Source of the DNA: Gammaproteobacteria bacterium
Lineage (GTDB): Bacteria; Pseudomonadota; Gammaproteobacteria; Pseudomonadales; GM7GCV1
DNA: 8,760 nucleotides
NCBI GenBank assembly: GCA_030830945.1
Contig: JAURLY010000044.1
Coordinates: forward strand, 1-8,760
Reading direction: 5' to 3'
Shown: positions 5,639 to 8,760 of the stretch, one piece after another
Numbering within the stretch: the stretch's first letter is position 1
Layout of the letters: every line of letters starts with the position of its first letter
Translations under genes and position numbers: made by a program
The notes under the pieces: model-generated
Told to the model about the DNA's origin: nothing
Database searches by the model: none
Seen by the model: the letters and a program-made list of their open reading frames with translations, nothing else

Positions 5639-6577
5639 TCACACCACCGGCGTCAATAATGGGACACCAGCGAAATACGCTTCCAGATTTGCGACAACCA
5701 ATGCGCCCATCTCATATCGTGTTTGGTGTGTTGCGCTGCCCTGATGCGGTGACAATACAACGTTGTCCAGCCCAAGCAAGGTATCGGGGATATTTGGCTC
5801 ATCCGCAAATACATCTAGTGCGGCACCGCCGATCTCGTTCTTCTGCAACATTTCAATCATTACAGGCTCGTCGACAACCGACCCCCTGGCGACATTAACC
5901 AACATACCTTCAGGTCCTAGCGCCGTCAGAACCTCGCGGTTAATGAGATTATGAGTGGCTGCTCCCCCCGGGACAATGACCACCAGCCAGTCTACATCGC
6001 GAGCCATTTCCACCAGATTGTCATAGTAGACGTAAGGCACATTCCTTTGCTTGTTGCGGCTGTGATAGACAACACGCATTTTCATAGCCTGGCAGCGGGT
6101 GGCAATTTCCTTGCCAACACTACCCAGGCCAACTATCCCAACCGTTTTTCCGTTGAGTTCAGAATGTAGGCCAAATACGCCTTCCTTGGGCCATTTACCG
6201 GCTCGCGTATAGCGCTCGGCCTGTGGAATTTGCCGGGCCAAACAGACCATCAAACCAATGGTAATTTCACCCATAGCGTCATTAAGAACATCCGGCGTAT
6301 TGGTCACACGAATATTGCGGGCCTTTGCAGCGTCGGTGTCGATATTGTCATAGCCAACCCCAAAATTGGCGATTATTTCCAGATTCGGCAATGCATCCAT
6401 CAGCTGCGCATCCGCTGCATGACCGGCAAGGCCCCGGATGTTTTTGCCATTGGCTTTGAAGAATTCGGCCTTATCTTCCTGCTCGTATAGACGATGGATA
6501 ATAAAACGTTCTTCAAGCCCATCAACACAGGATTGGAGTAGAGGCTGTGTCATCAGAATCTGTATCTTTTCAGTCAT
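5639..6577 (-). CDS. D-2-hydroxyacid dehydrogenase (glyoxylate/hydroxypyruvate reductase-like)
   Basis: This 312-aa cytoplasmic enzyme belongs to the NAD(P)-dependent D-isomer 2-hydroxyacid dehydrogenases, which reduce 2-oxo acids such as glyoxylate or hydroxypyruvate. The substrate-binding half includes NFGVGYDNID (71-80). The Rossmann half has G150-x-G152-x-x-G155. The catalytic triad is complete: R231 in NVARGSVVDE, E260 in FADEP, and H278 in SPHQGSAT. After the second beta strand the sequence is YHSRNK, with Arg at 174 instead of an acidic residue; in relatives this favours NADPH over NADH. The exact substrate cannot be fixed from sequence; GhrB- or GyaR-like activity is the best guess. 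The ATG has only a weak AAGAG upstream. It lies 80 bases behind dacB on the same strand and could be read through from it, but the two have no shared pathway. Confidence 0.9.
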   Translation of the reverse strand: MTEKIQILMTQPLLQSCVDGLEERFIIHRLYEQEDKAEFFKANGKNIRGLAGHAADAQLMDALPNLEIIANFGVGYDNIDTDAAKARNIRVTNTPDVLNDAMGEITIGLMVCLARQIPQAERYTRAGKWPKEGVFGLHSELNGKTVGIVGLGSVGKEIATRCQAMKMRVVYHSRNKQRNVPYVYYDNLVEMARDVDWLVVIVPGGAATHNLINREVLTALGPEGMLVNVARGSVVDEPVMIEMLQKNEIGGAALDVFADEPNIPDTLLGLDNVVLSPHQGSATHQTRYEMGALVVANLEAYFAGVPLLTPVV

Positions 6578-6657
6578 ATTTAAGACTCTTTAATTTCTTT
6601 GCTGATATAGCGACAGGTGAATTTTTTCCTATCAAAGAAAAAACCACAAATGTCAGG

Positions 6658-8115
6658 TTAGATATCATCACCCTGCTCGTAATAATAAAGCCAGTCGAGC
6701 AATACATCGCCGATATCTACACCAATCCCACGATGGGCATCTTTGTGATTAATAATAAACGCCAGCGCGTATCGAATACCTTCCTGTGACTGGAAAATAC
6801 CTGCAAGGGAAACCACATCATCCAGTCGGCCGGTCTTGATATGTCCCATGCCTTCTGAGCTTTCTCCTCGCGTACGAAAACGCATGGTTCCATCGATCCC
6901 GTTAATAGGCAGGGATGCAATAAATTCGGCGGCATTGGGTGATTTATATGAATCAACCAAAGTATCAACTAGCAGTTGCGCATCGACCCTTACTTCGCGC
7001 GAAAGACCCGACCCGTTATCCAGATGTAGGTTGGTGGTATCCATCCCGCGTGAGTCGAGAAATTCAGTAATCGCTGCTATTCCGTCGTCAGTGGTTGCCG
7101 GTACCGACTTGGTCTCGGCGGCAATGGTCAGCAACAAATTTCGGGTCATTGTGTTGTTGCTAAACTTATTGGTTGAGGTCAAAACTTCCCTAAAAGGCTT
7201 GGACCACCATGTCATGAAAGGATCTTCGTTCTCCCGAATACTCAGTGTTTCAGATCGATAAGTGCCGGTTATCTCCCCGCCCATTTCTTCCCACAGGCTT
7301 TTAAACAACCCATAAAAATAAGAATCTGGCTGTAACACCGTTCGTGAAAGTGAGTAATCCTGACAACCTGTTGGGTGCAAACCATCTATGGCAACGAGAT
7401 CACGCTGGGGTGTGTTTCTTACCTGAATGGCAATCCCCGCGTTGTAGCCACCACAAGCTCCCCTTCTTGCCCGCAAACGATTCTCTATGCGCAGGTTTGG
7501 CAAAGTTGGATCCATGTATATATCCATACCCGACTCAGTGTCATTAAAAACGAATCTTACCGTCTGGAAATTCACAAGCAGCGCATTGGGCGGCAGATTG
7601 TAGGTTCGTGCTGGCTGGTTATCAAAAGCACTCATGTCTTCATTGATAGGCGCAAAGTAGCTGTCATCCAGAACCAGGTCACCTTCGATACGACGAACAC
7701 CTTTTCGACGAAGTTCACGCAGAAACTTCCAGAAATCCTCAAGCAGCATCAACGGGTCGCCAAATCCCTTGACCCCAAGATCACCACGCAGAACCCCGTC
7801 TTGCAATTCCCCTTCGAGATACACTTCAGTGCGCCAGACAAATGCTGGCGTCAGCGTTTCAAGCGCCGTATAGGTCGTTAAAATTTTTGCAGTGGATGCC
7901 GGATTTCTAGCGACTTTTGAGTTGAGCGACACTAGTGGTTGTGCAGCACCTAGTTGCTGGATAACCAGACTGACCGAAGATCTTGGAATATCTGCATAAT
8001 TCAGGGAGGCGAGAACGCGAACCGGGATAGCATCCCCTTCGTTTGCACTCTGCGCATGCAACAAACTACCACAGACAAAAAATCCAATAGCTACAATAAA
8101 CCTGCTAAACCGCAA
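6658..8115 (-). CDS. dacB: D-alanyl-D-alanine carboxypeptidase/endopeptidase (PBP4, peptidase S13)
   Basis: DacB is a periplasmic serine peptidase that cleaves D-Ala-D-Ala ends or peptide cross-links in peptidoglycan. All three active-site motifs are present, numbered from the chosen start: STAK with nucleophile S74 and K77, SNN (319-321), and KTG (427-429). The region between the first two motifs holds the family's large insert, with C221 and C251. The length of 485 aa fits PBP4. The start is uncertain. The frame is open to a TTG at 8172, but that gives a 24-residue charged leader before the hydrophobic segment and has no ribosome site. The TTG at 8115 gives a normal signal peptide (RFSR, then a hydrophobic run, cleavage near LHA at 19-21) and follows GGGGTAGGG, so it is preferred. 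No ATG start exists. It is divergent from the RDD gene. Confidence 0.93.
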   Translation of the reverse strand: MRFSRFIVAIGFFVCGSLLHAQSANEGDAIPVRVLASLNYADIPRSSVSLVIQQLGAAQPLVSLNSKVARNPASTAKILTTYTALETLTPAFVWRTEVYLEGELQDGVLRGDLGVKGFGDPLMLLEDFWKFLRELRRKGVRRIEGDLVLDDSYFAPINEDMSAFDNQPARTYNLPPNALLVNFQTVRFVFNDTESGMDIYMDPTLPNLRIENRLRARRGACGGYNAGIAIQVRNTPQRDLVAIDGLHPTGCQDYSLSRTVLQPDSYFYGLFKSLWEEMGGEITGTYRSETLSIRENEDPFMTWWSKPFREVLTSTNKFSNNTMTRNLLLTIAAETKSVPATTDDGIAAITEFLDSRGMDTTNLHLDNGSGLSREVRVDAQLLVDTLVDSYKSPNAAEFIASLPINGIDGTMRFRTRGESSEGMGHIKTGRLDDVVSLAGIFQSQEGIRYALAFIINHKDAHRGIGVDIGDVLLDWLYYYEQGDDI

Positions 8116-8239
8116 CTGCCCTACCCCATTTAAAAACAGCGTTACCCTAACCCCAGCTCTTGCAACGAGCAAGATATATGATGCTACAGTTCTATCCCTG
8201 CAGACTATATTCTAAAAATTAATATTCGGGGAAAATGCT

Positions 8240-8698
8240 ATGAACCCAAACACACCAAATTACGCCGGCTTCTGGATTCGGTTTCTGGCGTTTATTATCA
8301 ACAGCCTGCTTATCTCCGCACTGGTTGTCCCCATACTCTTTCTCTTCTTTGAGCCAGAACAGCTTAACCGGAACGAGCTTGCCGGCTCCCCGGTTTATTT
8401 TTTCCTTAACTATATTCTGCCCGCAATCGCATTTATCGCCTTTTGGATCTTCAAATCATCCGAGCCGGGAAAAATGGTTTTTGGCCTCAAGATCATTGAT
8501 GAAAAGACCGGGGGCAAACCCAGTAAAGGGCAAATGATTGGCCGGTATTTTGGCTACTATGTATCAGGGCTGATACTGGCGCTTGGCTTTATCTGGATCG
8601 CCTTCGACAAGCGCAAACAAGGCTGGCATGAAAAGCTTGCCGGCACATTGGTTATCCGTGAGGGTGATGATCAAGAAGATAGTTCTCAAGGGCTGTAG
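8240..8698 (+). CDS. RDD-family membrane protein
   Basis: This 152-aa inner-membrane protein has a typical RDD domain. Hydrophobic segments lie at about residues 12-36, 52-71 and 104-122. Family hallmarks are the N-terminal Arg in GFWIRFLAF (R14), the PGKMVFGLKIID turn after the second segment (76-87), and the C-terminal FDKRKQGWHEKLAGTLVI (122-139). The first signature Asp, expected about seven residues after the Arg in segment one, is Asn21; the later Asp (D123) is kept. The family's function is mostly unknown, and some members aid ion or Na+/H+ exchange. A GGGGA ribosome site (8228-8232) lies seven bases before the ATG. It is divergent from dacB over a short, AT-rich gap where I cannot place a convincing promoter. 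The stop codon overlaps the promoter of the following tRNA. Confidence 0.9.
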   Translation: MNPNTPNYAGFWIRFLAFIINSLLISALVVPILFLFFEPEQLNRNELAGSPVYFFLNYILPAIAFIAFWIFKSSEPGKMVFGLKIIDEKTGGKPSKGQMIGRYFGYYVSGLILALGFIWIAFDKRKQGWHEKLAGTLVIREGDDQEDSSQGL

Positions 8699-8730
8699 AC
8701 GCGCGAAAACTCACTGCTATAATGCGCGCC
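8696..8730 (+). promoter_or_regulatory. Strong stable-RNA promoter of the downstream tRNA
   Basis: A consensus TATAAT (8718-8723) carries a TGC extension (8715-8717). The -35 candidate TAGACG (8696-8701) lies 16 bases upstream and overlaps the RDD stop codon. The -10 is followed by GCGCGCCC, the GC-rich discriminator typical of tRNA and rRNA promoters under stringent control. The tRNA begins 13 bases after the -10. Confidence 0.8.
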
Positions 8731-8736
8731 CTTGAT

Positions 8737-8760
8737 GCCAGAGTGGTGAAATTGGTAGCA
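8737..8760 (+). tRNA. 5' part of a tRNA, probably tRNA-Leu (cut by window edge)
   Basis: The last 24 bases fit the start of a class II tRNA: a 7-base acceptor arm GCCAGAG, T8, G9, D-stem GTG, A14, and the GG of the D loop in AAATTGGTAG. The GTGAAATTGGTAG stretch is characteristic of bacterial leucine tRNAs. The anticodon lies beyond the window, so the isoacceptor is unknown. The D loop looks about one base shorter than the usual Leu form (GGTAGA). A strong promoter directly upstream supports a real gene. Confidence 0.7.

Noticed and set aside
6622..6643. Inverted repeat TTTTTTC / GAAAAAA between dacB and the hydroxyacid dehydrogenase
   Set aside because: The stem is almost all A-T and weak, with no GC core, so I do not call it a terminator.
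6836..7261. Long open frame on the plus strand inside dacB
   Set aside because: It is the antisense of a well-supported PBP4 gene with all catalytic motifs, and its product has no recognisable domain.
7375..7881. 168-codon plus-strand open frame inside dacB
   Set aside because: It lies fully antisense to conserved dacB sequence and shows no ribosome site or domain pattern.
1..8760. CRISPR array, insertion sequence, prophage or toxin-antitoxin pair
   Set aside because: No regularly spaced repeats, transposase or integrase motifs, terminal inverted repeats or paired small overlapping genes were found.

Overview
The window looks like chromosomal DNA of a marine-type gammaproteobacterium, in the broad Pseudomonas/Cellvibrio neighbourhood. 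The main evidence is a long-form (about 340 aa) DapD of the Pseudomonas type beside a YffB/ArsC-like gene, a DUF4404 protein, and a PBP4-type DacB. This placement is inferred from protein families, not from a marker gene. Gene density is high, no gap exceeds 300 bases, and I see no insertion sequence, phage gene, CRISPR array or other sign of a mobile island.

Left part (1-2290) alternates strands: a tandem-domain universal stress protein (+), an HxlR-family regulator (-), a small secreted protein of unknown function (+) and an NTF2/SnoaL-fold protein (-). The regulator and the secreted-protein gene are divergent. They share an AT-rich 133-bp intergenic region carrying a perfect 17-bp palindrome and a degenerate second copy 37 bp away, the likely HxlR operators. 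These are the most distinctive regulatory signal in the window.

Middle part (2390-5480): an extended -10 promoter with a GC-rich discriminator precedes yffB-like and dapD (lysine/diaminopimelate synthesis), which probably form one transcript ending at a good hairpin. Facing them are a DUF4404 gene and a gene for an exported c-type cytochrome fused to a seven-bladed Vgb-like beta-propeller.

Right part (5480-8760): a 2-hydroxyacid dehydrogenase and a periplasmic D,D-peptidase (DacB/PBP4) lie on the minus strand. An RDD-family membrane protein is divergent from dacB, and a tRNA, probably tRNA-Leu, starts behind a strong promoter and is cut by the window edge. DapD and DacB both belong to peptidoglycan metabolism (diaminopimelate supply and cross-link trimming), but they are separate transcription units. 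All three convergent gene junctions in the left half carry a hairpin that could terminate transcription from one or both sides.

I do not see a clear undescribed multi-gene system. The best leads are the HxlR operator pair with its secreted-protein neighbour, and the cytochrome-propeller fusion.
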